Source: Sporichthya brevicatena
GTDB lineage: Bacteria > Actinomycetota > Actinomycetes > Sporichthyales > Sporichthyaceae
DNA length: 64,000 nt
Assembly: GCF_039525035.1 (NCBI RefSeq)
Contig: NZ_BAAAHE010000025.1
Coordinates: 36,174-100,173, forward strand
Direction: 5' to 3'
The notes beneath the pieces were generated by a model. The model ran no database searches, was not told where the DNA came from, and saw only the letters and a list, made by a program, of their open reading frames with translations. Made by a program: the position numbers and the translations under genes. Below are positions 7,063 to 16,755 of the stretch, in pieces. Position 1 is the first letter of the stretch, and the number at the start of each line of letters is the position of its first letter.

Positions 7063-8299
7063 CCGGGTCCGGCGCCAGGACCGCCGGGCCGTAGTGCTCG
7101 GCGACGGCGAGGGCGAGGGCGAGCCCGGACCGGTCCTCGTCGAGGGGCCGGCCCCGCAGCCGGGCCGCCAGCTCGAGTCGCTGCTGGATCGTGTTGCGGT
7201 GGTAGTTCAGCTCGCGCGCGACGGCGCGGATGTTCGTCCCGCCGTCGAGGTAGTTCCGCAGCGTCGCGCGCAGCCGCTCCTCGCGCTCCCCGGGCAGCGC
7301 GAGGTCGCCGAGCTGGGCCGCGACGAACCGGCGCAGGGCCTCGACGTCGTCGGTGAGGACGGCGAGGGTGGCGACGTCCGCGAAGCGCGTGACGCCGACG
7401 GGCACCGCCGCCGCGGACGCGATCGTCTGCGCCCGCAGGGCCTCGGCGTGGCTCGCGCGGAAGCCGGCGGGCCCGGGCGCCGGGGTGCCGGTGGCGATCC
7501 GGAACCCGTCCCGGGGTGCGGGCAGCTCGCCGTCCAGCCACCCGGCCCCGGCCGGGGCGCTGATCCAGCCCCAGGTCGTCGTCGAGTCGACGGGGACGAG
7601 CAGCGGCGCGCAGCCGGCCGCGGCGTCCGCCCACTCGCGGGCGGCGGCCTCCAGCCCGCCGACGTCCCGGCCGGAGAACCGCGCCCGGGACCAGCAGACG
7701 AACGCCACGTGGGTGCGTTCCAGCGGGTGCCCCAGGCGCCGGGACAGCTCGTGCTCGGACCCGCTCGCCCGGCCCTCCAGCACCGCGAGCACGTCGTCCC
7801 GCTGGCGCCACGAGGCACCCCGCAGCCGCGCCTCGCGCTCGACGGCGTGGGTGTGGACGGTGACCTCCATCCCGGCGGTCACGTACTCCAGGAGGACCTC
7901 GGCGCACAGCGCGACGACCGCGGCCCGAGCCTCGGGATCCGCGATCTCGGTCTCGATCCGCTGCTGCCACAGCTGCCAGAGCCGCTGGTGCCCGCGCTGG
8001 TACGAGCGGAGGATCGCCCCGACGGAGACGTCCCAGTGCGCGCAGTCGCGGGCGAACGGGGCGGTGATGGCGGCGAGTTCGACCGGCTGGGGGCTCCCGG
8101 CGGCGGCCAGGGCGGCGGTGATCGCCGCGACGTGCTCGTCGACCATCTGCTGGGTCTGGCGGGCGATGACGGGCACCGCGGTCAGCTCCGGGACGCCGGG
8201 GAGGACCTCGCGGTGGAGGGTCGCGGCCGTGTCTCGGTCGCCCGGGGCGTGGCGGCGTGCCACCTCCGAGAGCAGTTGCGCGACCTTCGGACGGTCCAC
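7049..8299 (-). CDS. PucR-type helix-turn-helix transcriptional regulator
   Basis: The 416-residue product carries the C-terminal PucR/CdaR HTH signature: LRATLRNYLDGGTNIRAVARELNYHRNTIQQRLELAARLRG (about 345-388). The N-terminal half is helical and has the RsbRD/PucR-associated pattern (FARDCAHWDVSVGAILRSYQRGHQRLWQLW), and a central GGDEF-like degenerate domain links the two. These proteins often activate catabolic genes in response to a small ligand. It is convergent with the P450 and divergent from phoH, so either could be a target. No ligand can be inferred. Confidence 0.88.
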   Translation of the reverse strand: MDRPKVAQLLSEVARRHAPGDRDTAATLHREVLPGVPELTAVPVIARQTQQMVDEHVAAITAALAAAGSPQPVELAAITAPFARDCAHWDVSVGAILRSYQRGHQRLWQLWQQRIETEIADPEARAAVVALCAEVLLEYVTAGMEVTVHTHAVEREARLRGASWRQRDDVLAVLEGRASGSEHELSRRLGHPLERTHVAFVCWSRARFSGRDVGGLEAAAREWADAAAGCAPLLVPVDSTTTWGWISAPAGAGWLDGELPAPRDGFRIATGTPAPGPAGFRASHAEALRAQTIASAAAVPVGVTRFADVATLAVLTDDVEALRRFVAAQLGDLALPGEREERLRATLRNYLDGGTNIRAVARELNYHRNTIQQRLELAARLRGRPLDEDRSGLALALAVAEHYGPAVLAPDPATPG

Positions 8300-8341
8300 G
8301 GTCGCAGCCTAGGGCCGCGGCGGGCGCGTAGCATGGCGCCG

Positions 8342-9352
<1,011 letters not shown>

Positions 9353-9363
9353 CGGGCCATCAG

Positions 9364-9828
9364 ATGAACGTCGACATCTGCAACGAGTCGGGCGTCGAGG
9401 TCGACACCGACGCCCTGCTCGACCTGGTCCGGCACGTCCTGGACGAGATGCGCATCCACCCGCAGGCCGAGCTCTCCGTGCTGCTGGTCGACACCGCGAC
9501 GATGGAGAAGCTCCACGTCCAGTGGATGGACGAGCCCGGGCCCACCGACGTCCTCGCCTTCCCGATGGACGAGCTGCGCCCCGGCCGCCGCGACAACCCG
9601 GAGGCCGACCCCGGTCTGCTCGGGGACGTCGTGCTCTGTCCCGAGGTCGCGGCGAACCAGGCCCGGATCGCCGGCCACTCCACCGAGGACGAGCTCCAGC
9701 TGCTCTGCACCCACGGCATACTCCACCTCCTCGGGTACGACCACGCCGACCCGGTGGAGGAGAAGGAGATGTTCGACGAGCAGCGCCGTCTGCTCGCCGC
9801 GTGGCACTCCCGGCGCCGGCAGGGCTAG
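9364..9828 (+). CDS. ybeY: rRNA maturation endoribonuclease YbeY
   Basis: The signature [11 protein letters not shown] holds the three zinc-binding histidines H117, H121 and H127 of this 154-residue protein. YbeY is a single-strand endoribonuclease for 16S rRNA 3'-end maturation and ribosome quality control. I chose the ATG at 9364 because it aligns with the usual start of actinobacterial YbeY (M-x-V/I-D-x-x-NESG); an in-frame GTG at 9349 overlapping the phoH stop would add five residues. In either case the gene is coupled to phoH. Confidence 0.94.
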   Translation: MNVDICNESGVEVDTDALLDLVRHVLDEMRIHPQAELSVLLVDTATMEKLHVQWMDEPGPTDVLAFPMDELRPGRRDNPEADPGLLGDVVLCPEVAANQARIAGHSTEDELQLLCTHGILHLLGYDHADPVEEKEMFDEQRRLLAAWHSRRRQG

Positions 9829-9843
9829 GCGGCGACCTCCCCC

Positions 9844-11163
9844 ATGGGCTCCGACCTCACGCTGATCCTCCTCGCCGTCACCCTGGTGGCGGTGGCCGGT
9901 GCGTTCGCGGCGATGGAGGCGGCGATCTCGCGGCTGTCCCGCTCGAAGGTGGAGGAGCTCGCCCGCAGCGGTCGCCGGCTCGGCGTCAAGCTGCGGGAGA
10001 TCGCCGACGACACCCCGCGCTACCTGAACATCGCCCTGCTCCTGCGCCTGATCTGCGAACTGATGGCGACCGCCATGGTCGCGGTCGTCGCGCTGGGCGA
10101 GATCGACAACAAGTGGGGCGCGGTCGGCCTGACCGGCGGCGTGATGGTCGTCGTGTCCTACGTCGTCGTCGGCGTCTCGCCGCGGACCGTGGGGCGGCAG
10201 AACGCCGGTGCGGTCGGTCTGATCGCCGCCGCGATCCTGCCGCCGCTCGCCGCGGCGCTGGGTCCGCTGCCGAAGGGCCTGATCCTGCTCGGCAACGCGG
10301 TGACGCCCGGCAAGGGATTCCGTGAGGGCCCGTTCGCCTCCGAGGCCGAGCTGCGTGACCTCGTCGACCTCGCCGCCGAGGAGTCGATGGTCATCGAGGA
10401 CGACGAGCGCCGCATGGTGCACTCGGTCTTCGAACTCGGCGACACGATCGTGCGCGAGGTCATGGTGCCGCGCACCGAGATGGTCTTCATCGAGCAGACG
10501 AAGTCCCTGCGCCAGGCGCTCTCGCTCGCCCTGCGCAGCGGGTTCTCCCGCATTCCCGTCGTCGGCGAGGGCGAGGACGACATCGTGGGCGTCGTCTACC
10601 TCAAGGACGTGGTGCGCCGCGTCCACTGGGACCGCGAGGCCGAGTCGCTGCCGGTCTCCAACGTGATGCGGAAGGCGATCTTCGTGCCCGACTCGAAGGC
10701 CGTCGACGCGCTGCTCAAGGAGATGCAGCTGACGCAGTCTCACATCGCGATCCTGGTCGACGAGTACGGCGGTACCGCCGGCCTGGTGACGATGGAGGAC
10801 CTGGTCGAGGAGATCGTCGGCGAGATCGCCGACGAGTACGACCGCGAGCGTCCGCCGGTCGAGCGGCTGGACGACGGCTCGGTGCGCGTGATCGCCCGGC
10901 TCCCGGTCGAGGAGCTCGGCGAGGTCTTCGAGCGGGAGATCGAGGACGACGAGGTCGAGACCGTCGGCGGCCTGCTCGCCAAGCACCTCGGGCGCGTCCC
11001 GATCCCCGGCGCCGAGGTCGTCGTCGAGGGCCTGCGCCTCCACGCGGAGAGCGTCGGCGGTCGCCGGAACCGCATCACGACGGTGCTGGTGACCGTCGAG
11101 CCCGAACCCGACCCCGAGGGGTCCGACGAGGGTGCCGACGTCGCCGAGCACGAGCACGCCTGA
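9844..11163 (+). CDS. CorC/HlyC-type membrane protein with DUF21, CBS pair and CorC_HlyC domain
   Basis: The 439-residue product begins with the DUF21 membrane domain (hydrophobic segments near 5-25, 60-80, 90-115 and 120-145), followed by two CBS motifs (about 200-330, including REVMVPRTEMVFIE and HIAILVDEYGGTAGLVTMEDLVEEIVGEI) and a C-terminal CorC_HlyC domain (about 345-425). The family is linked to magnesium/cobalt efflux or tolerance, with CBS domains sensing adenine nucleotides. It is the usual gene between ybeY and era in actinobacteria. The DUF21 part lacks an obvious classical transporter signature, so transport is known only from the family. Confidence 0.93.
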   Translation: MGSDLTLILLAVTLVAVAGAFAAMEAAISRLSRSKVEELARSGRRLGVKLREIADDTPRYLNIALLLRLICELMATAMVAVVALGEIDNKWGAVGLTGGVMVVVSYVVVGVSPRTVGRQNAGAVGLIAAAILPPLAAALGPLPKGLILLGNAVTPGKGFREGPFASEAELRDLVDLAAEESMVIEDDERRMVHSVFELGDTIVREVMVPRTEMVFIEQTKSLRQALSLALRSGFSRIPVVGEGEDDIVGVVYLKDVVRRVHWDREAESLPVSNVMRKAIFVPDSKAVDALLKEMQLTQSHIAILVDEYGGTAGLVTMEDLVEEIVGEIADEYDRERPPVERLDDGSVRVIARLPVEELGEVFEREIEDDEVETVGGLLAKHLGRVPIPGAEVVVEGLRLHAESVGGRRNRITTVLVTVEPEPDPEGSDEGADVAEHEHA

Positions 11164-11196
11164 GCCCGGCGCAGCCGGCTGTCCTAGGGTTCTCGC

Positions 11197-11532
11197 GTGG
11201 CCGACGACCTGCACCCCGAAGACGCCAAGCTCGTGACGCTCGCGCGCTCCACCCGCGCCCGCAACGGTGCCGCCGAGGGCGCGGCGGTCCGCGACGACAC
11301 CGGGCGGACCTACGCCGCCTCCACCGTCGACCTGCCGTCGCTGCAGCTCACCGCGCTCCAGGCCGCGGTCGTGATGGCGGTCGCCAGCGGCGCCCGGGGG
11401 CTCGAGGCCGGGGCCGTCGTCTCCGCGGCCGAGTCCGTGGCCGACGCCGACCGCGCCGCGCTCAGCGACCTCGGCGGGACCCCGCCGCTGCACCTCGCCG
11501 GGCTCGACGGAGTCGTCCGCGTCACCGGCTGA
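11197..11532 (+). CDS. Cytidine-deaminase-like protein lacking the zinc ligands
   Basis: The 111-residue product occupies the slot annotated as cytidine deaminase in other actinobacteria and keeps the fold pattern: EDAKLVTLARSTRARNG, GAAVRDDTGRTYAAS, then a helix LTALQAAVVMAVASGA. Catalytic deaminases need H/C-A-E in that helix and a P-C-x-x-C motif later. Here the helix reads TALQA and the protein contains no cysteine at all. It therefore cannot bind zinc in the normal way and is probably a non-catalytic relative. Its conserved place between corC and era suggests a structural or regulatory role that is still unknown. Confidence 0.8.
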   Translation: MADDLHPEDAKLVTLARSTRARNGAAEGAAVRDDTGRTYAASTVDLPSLQLTALQAAVVMAVASGARGLEAGAVVSAAESVADADRAALSDLGGTPPLHLAGLDGVVRVTG

Positions 11533-11537
11533 GACAC

Positions 11538-11690
11538 CTACGGCGGGGGTTCGGTCGACCCGCAGCGGTCGCACGGGGTGACGGGCTCGCCGTCGCCGTC
11601 GACCTCGCGGAGCGCTCCGCACTCCGGGCAGACGCGGTTCAGCCAGCAGACCGGGTCGCCGCCCGTGTCACCCGTGGCTGTGTCACCCAT
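11538..11690 (-). CDS. Small zinc-ribbon protein
   Basis: A 50-residue reading frame runs from the ATG at 11690 to the TAG at 11538-11540. It contains CPECG followed 18 residues later by CDRCG, the CxxC...CxxC layout of a zinc ribbon, with a hydrophobic WLNRVC lead-in. It fills the otherwise empty gap between the deaminase-like gene and era, on the opposite strand. Small zinc ribbons of this kind occur in actinobacteria, but I cannot name a function. Coding is supported by the paired CxxC motifs and tight packing rather than by homology. Confidence 0.65.
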   Translation of the reverse strand: MGDTATGDTGGDPVCWLNRVCPECGALREVDGDGEPVTPCDRCGSTEPPP

Positions 11691-11728
11691 GGCTCCATCA
11701 TGCGCCCCCAGCCTGGGAGAATCGTCGG

Positions 11729-12652
11729 ATGACCGATCACCGCTCCGGCTTCGCGTGCTTCGTGGGGCGGCCGAACACCGGCAAGTCGACCCTGACCAAC
11801 GCCCTGGTCGGGGCGAAGGTGGCCATCACCTCCGACCGGCCGCAGACGACGCGGCACACGATCCGCGGCATCGTCAGCCGGCCGGACGCCCAGCTCGTCC
11901 TCGTCGACACCCCCGGTTTCCACCGGCCGCGCACGCTGTTGGGGGAGCGGCTCAACGACCTCGTCCGGGGGACGCTCGCGGAGGTCGACGTGGTCGGCCT
12001 CTGCGTCCCGGCGGACGAGAAGATCGGCCCGGGTGACCGCTACATCGCCGGCGAGCTCGCGAAGGCGAAGAAGAAGCACACGTCGGTGTTCGCGATCGTC
12101 ACCAAGACCGACGCCGCCGACAAGCAGCGGGTGGCCGAGCAGCTGCTCGCGGTCTCCGCGCTCGGCGAGCAGGTCGGCATCGACTTCGCCGAGATCGTGC
12201 CCGTCTCGGCGGTGCGGGGGGAGCAGGTCGAGCTGCTCGCCGACCTGTTGATGAAGACCCTCCCGCCCGGCCCGGCGCTCTACCCGGACGGCGAGCTGAC
12301 CGACTCGCCGGAGGAGCGGATGGTCGCCGAGCTCATCCGCGAGGCCGCGCTCGAAGGCGTCCGCGACGAACTGCCGCACTCGCTGGCGGTCGTCGTCGAG
12401 GAGATGGTGCCCCGCGAGGGCCGGCCCGAGGACTCGCCGCTGCTCGACGTCCGCGCCGACGTCTACGTCGAGCGCGACAGCCAGAAGGGCATCGTCATCG
12501 GCAAGGGCGGGGCCCGGCTCCGCGAGGTCGGCTCGACCGCGCGCCGGCAGATCGAGGCCCTCCTCGGGACCCCGATCTATCTGGACCTGCACGTCCGCGT
12601 CGCCAAGGACTGGCAGCGCGACCCCAAGCAGCTGCGCAAGCTGGGTTTCTGA
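11729..12652 (+). CDS. era: GTPase Era
   Basis: This is a standard 307-residue Era. G1 is GRPNTGKST (13-21), G3 is DTPG (60-63), G4 is TKTD, and the C-terminal KH domain contains IVIGKGGARLREVGSTARRQIEALL. Era binds the 3' end of 16S rRNA and assists 30S assembly, which fits its linkage to ybeY. A 14-bp imperfect duplication (GTTTCTGACGC at 12645 and 12659) covers its stop codon. Confidence 0.97.
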   Translation: MTDHRSGFACFVGRPNTGKSTLTNALVGAKVAITSDRPQTTRHTIRGIVSRPDAQLVLVDTPGFHRPRTLLGERLNDLVRGTLAEVDVVGLCVPADEKIGPGDRYIAGELAKAKKKHTSVFAIVTKTDAADKQRVAEQLLAVSALGEQVGIDFAEIVPVSAVRGEQVELLADLLMKTLPPGPALYPDGELTDSPEERMVAELIREAALEGVRDELPHSLAVVVEEMVPREGRPEDSPLLDVRADVYVERDSQKGIVIGKGGARLREVGSTARRQIEALLGTPIYLDLHVRVAKDWQRDPKQLRKLGF

Positions 12653-12684
12653 CGCCGCGTTTCTGACGCTGGGGTTCCGACCCG

Positions 12685-13662
12685 TCAGAGCCGGACCTGC
12701 CACTCGCCCCAGTGGTCCCAGAGGCGGAAGCCCATCGCCTCGTTGACGGCGATCATCGGGGAGTTCGAGACCGCGTTCCAGGTCAGCAGCGTCCGCACCG
12801 TCGGCCGGTGCCGCAGCAGGTGCGCGAGGTTCGCGACCTTGACCCACGTCCCGAGGCGGTGGCCCCGGTGGTCGGGGTCGACGATCGTGTTCCACTGCCA
12901 GCCGTGCTCCGACGTCTCCGGCGTCAGTGCGAGGTGCGTGAACGCCGCGACCGTCCCCTCCGCATCGACCGCGACGGTCGTGTGGACCTCCAGGCCCTGC
13001 TTCGCCGCCGCCGCCTCACGACCCCGGAGCCGCTCGACGTCGTAGACCTCCGGCTCCCACTCCAGATTCTCCAGCGGGGCGTCGGTGGACATCCGGCCGT
13101 TGAGGTAGGCGAGCCCCTCGGCGAACTGCTCCGGGACGGCGCCGACGAACGAGTGCACCGTGTAGCCGGTGCCGTGGGCGCGGGCGGTGCTCTCGAGGCC
13201 GGCGGCCCGCGCCCGGACGGTGTCGTCGACGACGAGGCGGCGCCGCGCGTCGCGCGTCCCGAGCTCGGCGTCGAGGGATCGCGCGAACTCCTCGCCGGCG
13301 GAGCCCAGACGGGCCTCGAAGATGAGCAGCTTGCGCTCGGACGCCAGTGCCCGGTCGGCCACGTGGTTCCACAGCAGGCGGCCGACGCCGCGGCGGCGGA
13401 ACTCCGGATGGACCGTCAGTTCCACGAGCCCGGTGGAGGTGTTGTCCAGTTCCGGAGTAGTCAACTGGACCAGTCCCACGACGCGCCCGCCGTCGACCGC
13501 GACCCAGTGGGTCGTGGGCTCGTCCGGGGTCGGGTGCAGGATGCGCCGGCCCTCGTAGCCCGGGGCGAACGGCGGGTCGTCGGGGAGGTCGTGGGCGTGG
13601 GCAGCCGCCAGGACGGCGACGACCTCGTCGATCCGCGCCGGGTCCAGCTGCTCGATGTCCAT
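12685..13662 (-). CDS. Tandem-domain GNAT N-acetyltransferase
   Basis: The 325-residue product has two GNAT folds. The first (about 5-160) contains VELTVHPEFRRRGVGRLLW, a good acetyl-CoA-binding motif A; the second (about 165-325) contains NTIVDPDHRGHRLGTWVKVANL and ends with the NSPMIAVNEAMGFRLWDHW motif B. Double GNAT proteins of this size resemble MshD-type enzymes and other actinobacterial acetyltransferases of unknown substrate. The Q/RxxGxG/A loop is complete in domain 1 and partly altered in domain 2 (HRGHRLG). It stands alone between era and a TetR-family gene. Confidence 0.88.
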   Translation of the reverse strand: MDIEQLDPARIDEVVAVLAAAHAHDLPDDPPFAPGYEGRRILHPTPDEPTTHWVAVDGGRVVGLVQLTTPELDNTSTGLVELTVHPEFRRRGVGRLLWNHVADRALASERKLLIFEARLGSAGEEFARSLDAELGTRDARRRLVVDDTVRARAAGLESTARAHGTGYTVHSFVGAVPEQFAEGLAYLNGRMSTDAPLENLEWEPEVYDVERLRGREAAAAKQGLEVHTTVAVDAEGTVAAFTHLALTPETSEHGWQWNTIVDPDHRGHRLGTWVKVANLAHLLRHRPTVRTLLTWNAVSNSPMIAVNEAMGFRLWDHWGEWQVRL

Positions 13663-13727
13663 GGCGCAAGGGGACCGCGTCGGGCGGTCCCGGCGCCAGC
13701 GATTTTCGGGCGGCGTGGGCGGGTCGC

Positions 13728-14351
13728 TCAGCGCAGCAGTGCGCGCATCACGCGGGTGGCACGGTCGGGGTCGGCCGGCTCGCCAGTGAGGGTGGGGGCG
13801 TGGGCGTACGCCTCCAACAGGCGGACGACGGCGAAGGCGAGCTCGCCGTCGTCCAGGTCGATGGTCAGATGACCGGCGGCGCGGTCCGCGGCGAGGATCT
13901 CCGTCACCTTGGCGATCAGGCGGGCCTGGAACGGGCTCGCGTTCGTGGTGCAGAGGCGGACGAACGTCTCGGGTTCCTCGCGCTGCAGGCGCAGGACCCC
14001 GGTGTTGGTGGCCATTGCGCGGAGGTAGCGGCCGAGCAGCTCGGGGGCCCGCGGGCTGATGCCCTCGGCGTCGATGTCGGCCAGCAGCCGGTCGATCGTG
14101 CGGTCGGTCAGGTGGCACATGACCTCGGAGAGCAGCTCGTCCCGCGTCCCCACCCAGCGATGCATGGTCACGCGGCTGACCCCGACCTCCCCGGCGAGGG
14201 CGGAGATGTCGATCCGCTTGCCGGCCATGAACCAGCGGCAGGCGAGGTCGAACGCCGTGCCGATGCTCGCGCGCGGGACGTCACCCTCGCGCGCCAGGCG
14301 CTCGCCGAGCGGGGAGGACGCGACGGAGGTCGACGAGGTGGGTGGAACCAC
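13728..14351 (-). CDS. TetR-family repressor, QsdR-like
   Basis: The 207-residue product has an N-terminal HTH (about 30-75: ASIGTAFDLACRWFMAGKRIDISALAGEVGVSRVTMHRWVGTRDELL) and a C-terminal ligand domain of the QsdR type (LLADIDAEG, LQREEPETFVRLCTT). QsdR proteins control acyl-homoserine-lactone or other lactone/ester degradation genes in Rhodococcus. Here the divergent gene encodes a secreted lipase, and the shared 96-bp gap holds nested inverted repeats. I infer that it represses itself and the lipase-dehydrogenase pair. Confidence 0.88.
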   Translation of the reverse strand: MVPPTSSTSVASSPLGERLAREGDVPRASIGTAFDLACRWFMAGKRIDISALAGEVGVSRVTMHRWVGTRDELLSEVMCHLTDRTIDRLLADIDAEGISPRAPELLGRYLRAMATNTGVLRLQREEPETFVRLCTTNASPFQARLIAKVTEILAADRAAGHLTIDLDDGELAFAVVRLLEAYAHAPTLTGEPADPDRATRVMRALLR

Positions 14352-14377
14352 GACTGCCCCCTTGCGGACCGGATGAC

Positions 14378-14408
14378 GGCAATGTTACACATTGCCGTAG
14401 ATGTAACA
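14378..14408. promoter_or_regulatory. Overlapping inverted repeats, candidate QsdR-like operator
   Basis: Two dyads overlap: GGCAATG (14378-14384) with CATTGCC (14390-14396), and TGTTACA (14383-14389) with TGTAACA (14402-14408). They lie in the gap between the divergent repressor and lipase genes, where an autoregulatory TetR-type operator is expected. Confidence 0.6.
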
Positions 14409-14447
14409 CGATGAAACAGATCCCCTTGATTGTAGCGAGGTTGCCCC

Positions 14448-15479
14448 ATGTCCCGGAGCCCCCGACCCCGCCGGATCGCCCGACTCGCCGCGGTCCTGGC
14501 CGCGGCCGCGACGCTGTCCGCCGTGCCCGGCCCGGCGGCCGCCGCGGCGGAGGGCCGGTTCGCTCCGGTGAACCGGCCGGGCCCGGCGCTCTCGGTCCCG
14601 ACGGCCGAGCTCGACGCCTCGCTCGCGTGCACCGGGAACGTCGAGAAGGGCCGGCAGACGGTCCTGTTCGTCCCGGGGACCACGGTGAACCCGCGCGAGG
14701 ACTACTCCTGGAACTGGTTCCGGGCCCTCGACCGGCTGAACCGCCCGTACTGCGCGGTGACGTTGCCGTTCAACACGACCGGGGACACCCAGATCGCGTC
14801 GGAGTACGTCGTCCACGCGATCCGCAAGATCTCCGCGATCACCAAGCGCAAGGTCCAGGTGATGGGCCACAGCCAGGGCGGCACCGAACCGCGCTTCGCG
14901 CTGCGGTTCTGGCCGGACCTGCGCAGCAAGGTCGACGACTACATCGCGTTCGCGGCGACGAACCACGGCAGTGCGCTGATCCGCGGGCTGTGCCTGCCGA
15001 CCTGCTCGCCGTCGCTGTGGCAGCAGATCGACAACTCGAACTACATCCAGGCGATGAACTCGTACCAGGAGACCTTCGAGGGCATCTCGTACACCGCGAT
15101 CTACACCTGGTTCGACCAGTTCGTGCAGCCGAACCTCGACGACACCGGCACGACCTCGCTCTCCGGCCCGGGGGACATCACCAACGTCGCGCTGCAGGAC
15201 GTGTGCCCCGCGAACACCGGCGAGCACATCGCGATCGGCACCTACGACCCGGTGGCCTACGCACTGGCGATGGACGCGCTGAACCACCCCGGCCCGGCCG
15301 ACCCGTCGCGCATCCCGTCCTCGGTCTGTTCCGAGGTCTTCATGCCGGGCGTCGACCCGCGCACGTTCCCGACCAACCTCGTCGACGCCTACAACCAGAT
15401 CTTCGCCGGGCTGACCACCGATCCGCGGGTCGACAGAGAGCCTGAGCTGAAGCCGTACACGCTGGCCGGGAGGTCCTGA
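14448..15479 (+). CDS. Secreted alpha/beta-hydrolase lipase (CalB-like)
   Basis: The 343-residue product has a Sec-type signal peptide (positive RRIAR, hydrophobic core, APA-like cut near residues 30-35). It carries the nucleophile elbow GHSQGG with Ser142 and an oxyanion region TVLFVPGTTVNPREDYSWNW, as in Candida antarctica lipase B-like secreted lipases. Several cysteines suggest extracellular disulfides. It should hydrolyse long-chain esters outside the cell. The stop overlaps the start of the acyl-CoA dehydrogenase (TGATG), so released fatty acids may be handled by the next gene; that pathway link is inference. Confidence 0.87.
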   Translation: MSRSPRPRRIARLAAVLAAAATLSAVPGPAAAAAEGRFAPVNRPGPALSVPTAELDASLACTGNVEKGRQTVLFVPGTTVNPREDYSWNWFRALDRLNRPYCAVTLPFNTTGDTQIASEYVVHAIRKISAITKRKVQVMGHSQGGTEPRFALRFWPDLRSKVDDYIAFAATNHGSALIRGLCLPTCSPSLWQQIDNSNYIQAMNSYQETFEGISYTAIYTWFDQFVQPNLDDTGTTSLSGPGDITNVALQDVCPANTGEHIAIGTYDPVAYALAMDALNHPGPADPSRIPSSVCSEVFMPGVDPRTFPTNLVDAYNQIFAGLTTDPRVDREPELKPYTLAGRS

Positions 15480-16624
15480 TGCTGGGCTCGATCTACACCG
15501 ACGACCACGAAATGTTCCGGGAGTCCGTGCGGGAGTTCGTCCGCCGGCAGATCGAGCCGCACGAGGAGAAGTTTCGCGAGAACCGGCTGATCGACCGGGA
15601 CGTCTGGCTGGCGGCAGGCCGCCAGGGCCTGCTCGGGCTCGGCGTGCCGGAGAGTTACGGCGGCGCGGACGCCGGCGACTACCGCTTCAACGCGGTCCTC
15701 GGGGCGGAGCTCGCGGCGGCCGGCATGGCCGTGGCGTCCTCCTTCGGGATCCACTTCGACGTCGTTGCGCCGTATCTGGTCGAGCTGGGGACCGAGGAGC
15801 AGCGGGAGCGCTGGCTGCCGAAGTTCGCCACCGGCGAGTTCATCACCGCGATCGGGATGACCGAGCCCGGCGGCGGGTCCGACCTCGCGGCGCTGAAGAC
15901 CGGCGCGGTCCGCGACGGGGACGACTGGATCGTCAACGGTTCGAAGACCTTCATCACCAACGGGATCCAGGCGGATCTGGTCGTGGTCGCCGCGCAGACC
16001 GACCCGGCCAAGAAGGCGCGGGGGATCACGCTGTTCGTTCTCGAGGAGGGCATGCCCGGGTTCACCCGGGGTCGCAAGCTCGACAAGGTCGGGCAGCCTG
16101 AGGCCGACACCGCCGAGCTGTTCTTCGACGACGTCCGCGTCCCCGACGCCAATCGACTCGGCGAGGTCGGGCATGGCTTCGTCGCGATGATGGAGCGCCT
16201 GCCGCAGGAGCGCATCGGCTCGGCCGTGTCGAACATCGCGCACGCCGCGGCGGTGCTGGCCGAGACCGTCCAGTACGCCAAGGACCGCAAGGCATTCGGG
16301 CAGCAGATCGGCGCATTCCAGTCCAACAAATTCGTGCTCGCGGAGCTCACCACGAAGGTCGAGCTGACGCAGTGTTACGTCGACCAGGGCGTGCTCGCGC
16401 ACAGCAAGGGCGAACTGACCGCCGTGGACGCCGCCAAGATCAAGTGGTGGTCCGCGCAGGTGCAGAACGAGGTCCTCGACGCCTGCGTCCAACTCCACGG
16501 CGGGTACGGCTACATGCGCGAGTACCGGGTCGCCCGGGCCTGGATGGACGCCCGCGTCACGAAGATCTGGGCCGGCTCGAACGAGATCATGAAGGAGATC
16601 ATCGGCCGGGACCTCGGCCTCTGA
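15479..16624 (+). CDS. Acyl-CoA dehydrogenase
   Basis: The 381-residue product shows the family signatures AIGMTEPGGGSDLAALKT (about 124-141) and the C-terminal KIWAGSNEIMKEIIGRDL. The glutamate used as base by medium-chain enzymes (IYEG) is replaced by Ala in KIWAG. Glu262 in LAETVQYAKDRKAFG matches the alternative base of long-chain and isovaleryl-type enzymes, so activity should be kept. It is translationally coupled to the upstream lipase and likely shares its repressor. Confidence 0.93.
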   Translation: MLGSIYTDDHEMFRESVREFVRRQIEPHEEKFRENRLIDRDVWLAAGRQGLLGLGVPESYGGADAGDYRFNAVLGAELAAAGMAVASSFGIHFDVVAPYLVELGTEEQRERWLPKFATGEFITAIGMTEPGGGSDLAALKTGAVRDGDDWIVNGSKTFITNGIQADLVVVAAQTDPAKKARGITLFVLEEGMPGFTRGRKLDKVGQPEADTAELFFDDVRVPDANRLGEVGHGFVAMMERLPQERIGSAVSNIAHAAAVLAETVQYAKDRKAFGQQIGAFQSNKFVLAELTTKVELTQCYVDQGVLAHSKGELTAVDAAKIKWWSAQVQNEVLDACVQLHGGYGYMREYRVARAWMDARVTKIWAGSNEIMKEIIGRDLGL

Positions 16625-16698
16625 GAGCCCCGTGACGGGCCCCTCGGACGGACCAACGCAAACCGGGCAGGGTGCCGGCGATGTTGTACGCTGCCCTC

Positions 16699-16755
16699 AT
16701 GCGTCTGCGCCCGGCCCCTGGCCTCCTCCTTAGCAGCCGCGGCGAGGCCCCGTAA
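16699..16755 (+). CDS. leuA leader peptide (attenuation)
   Basis: An 18-codon frame, MRLRPAPGLLLSSRGEAP, ends 78 bp before leuA. Residues 9-11 are three consecutive leucines (CTC CTC CTT) and residue 3 is also Leu. The 3' part of the frame forms the 5' arm of a terminator-like hairpin. This is the classic layout for control of leucine synthesis by ribosome stalling at Leu codons. Confidence 0.82.
   Translation: MRLRPAPGLLLSSRGEAP

Noticed and set aside
11197..11532. Active cytidine deaminase
   Set aside because: The protein has no cysteine and lacks the H/C-A-E motif.
12645..12669. 14-bp duplication at the era stop codon as a regulatory repeat
   Set aside because: It is a short imperfect duplication outside any promoter and most likely neutral slippage.
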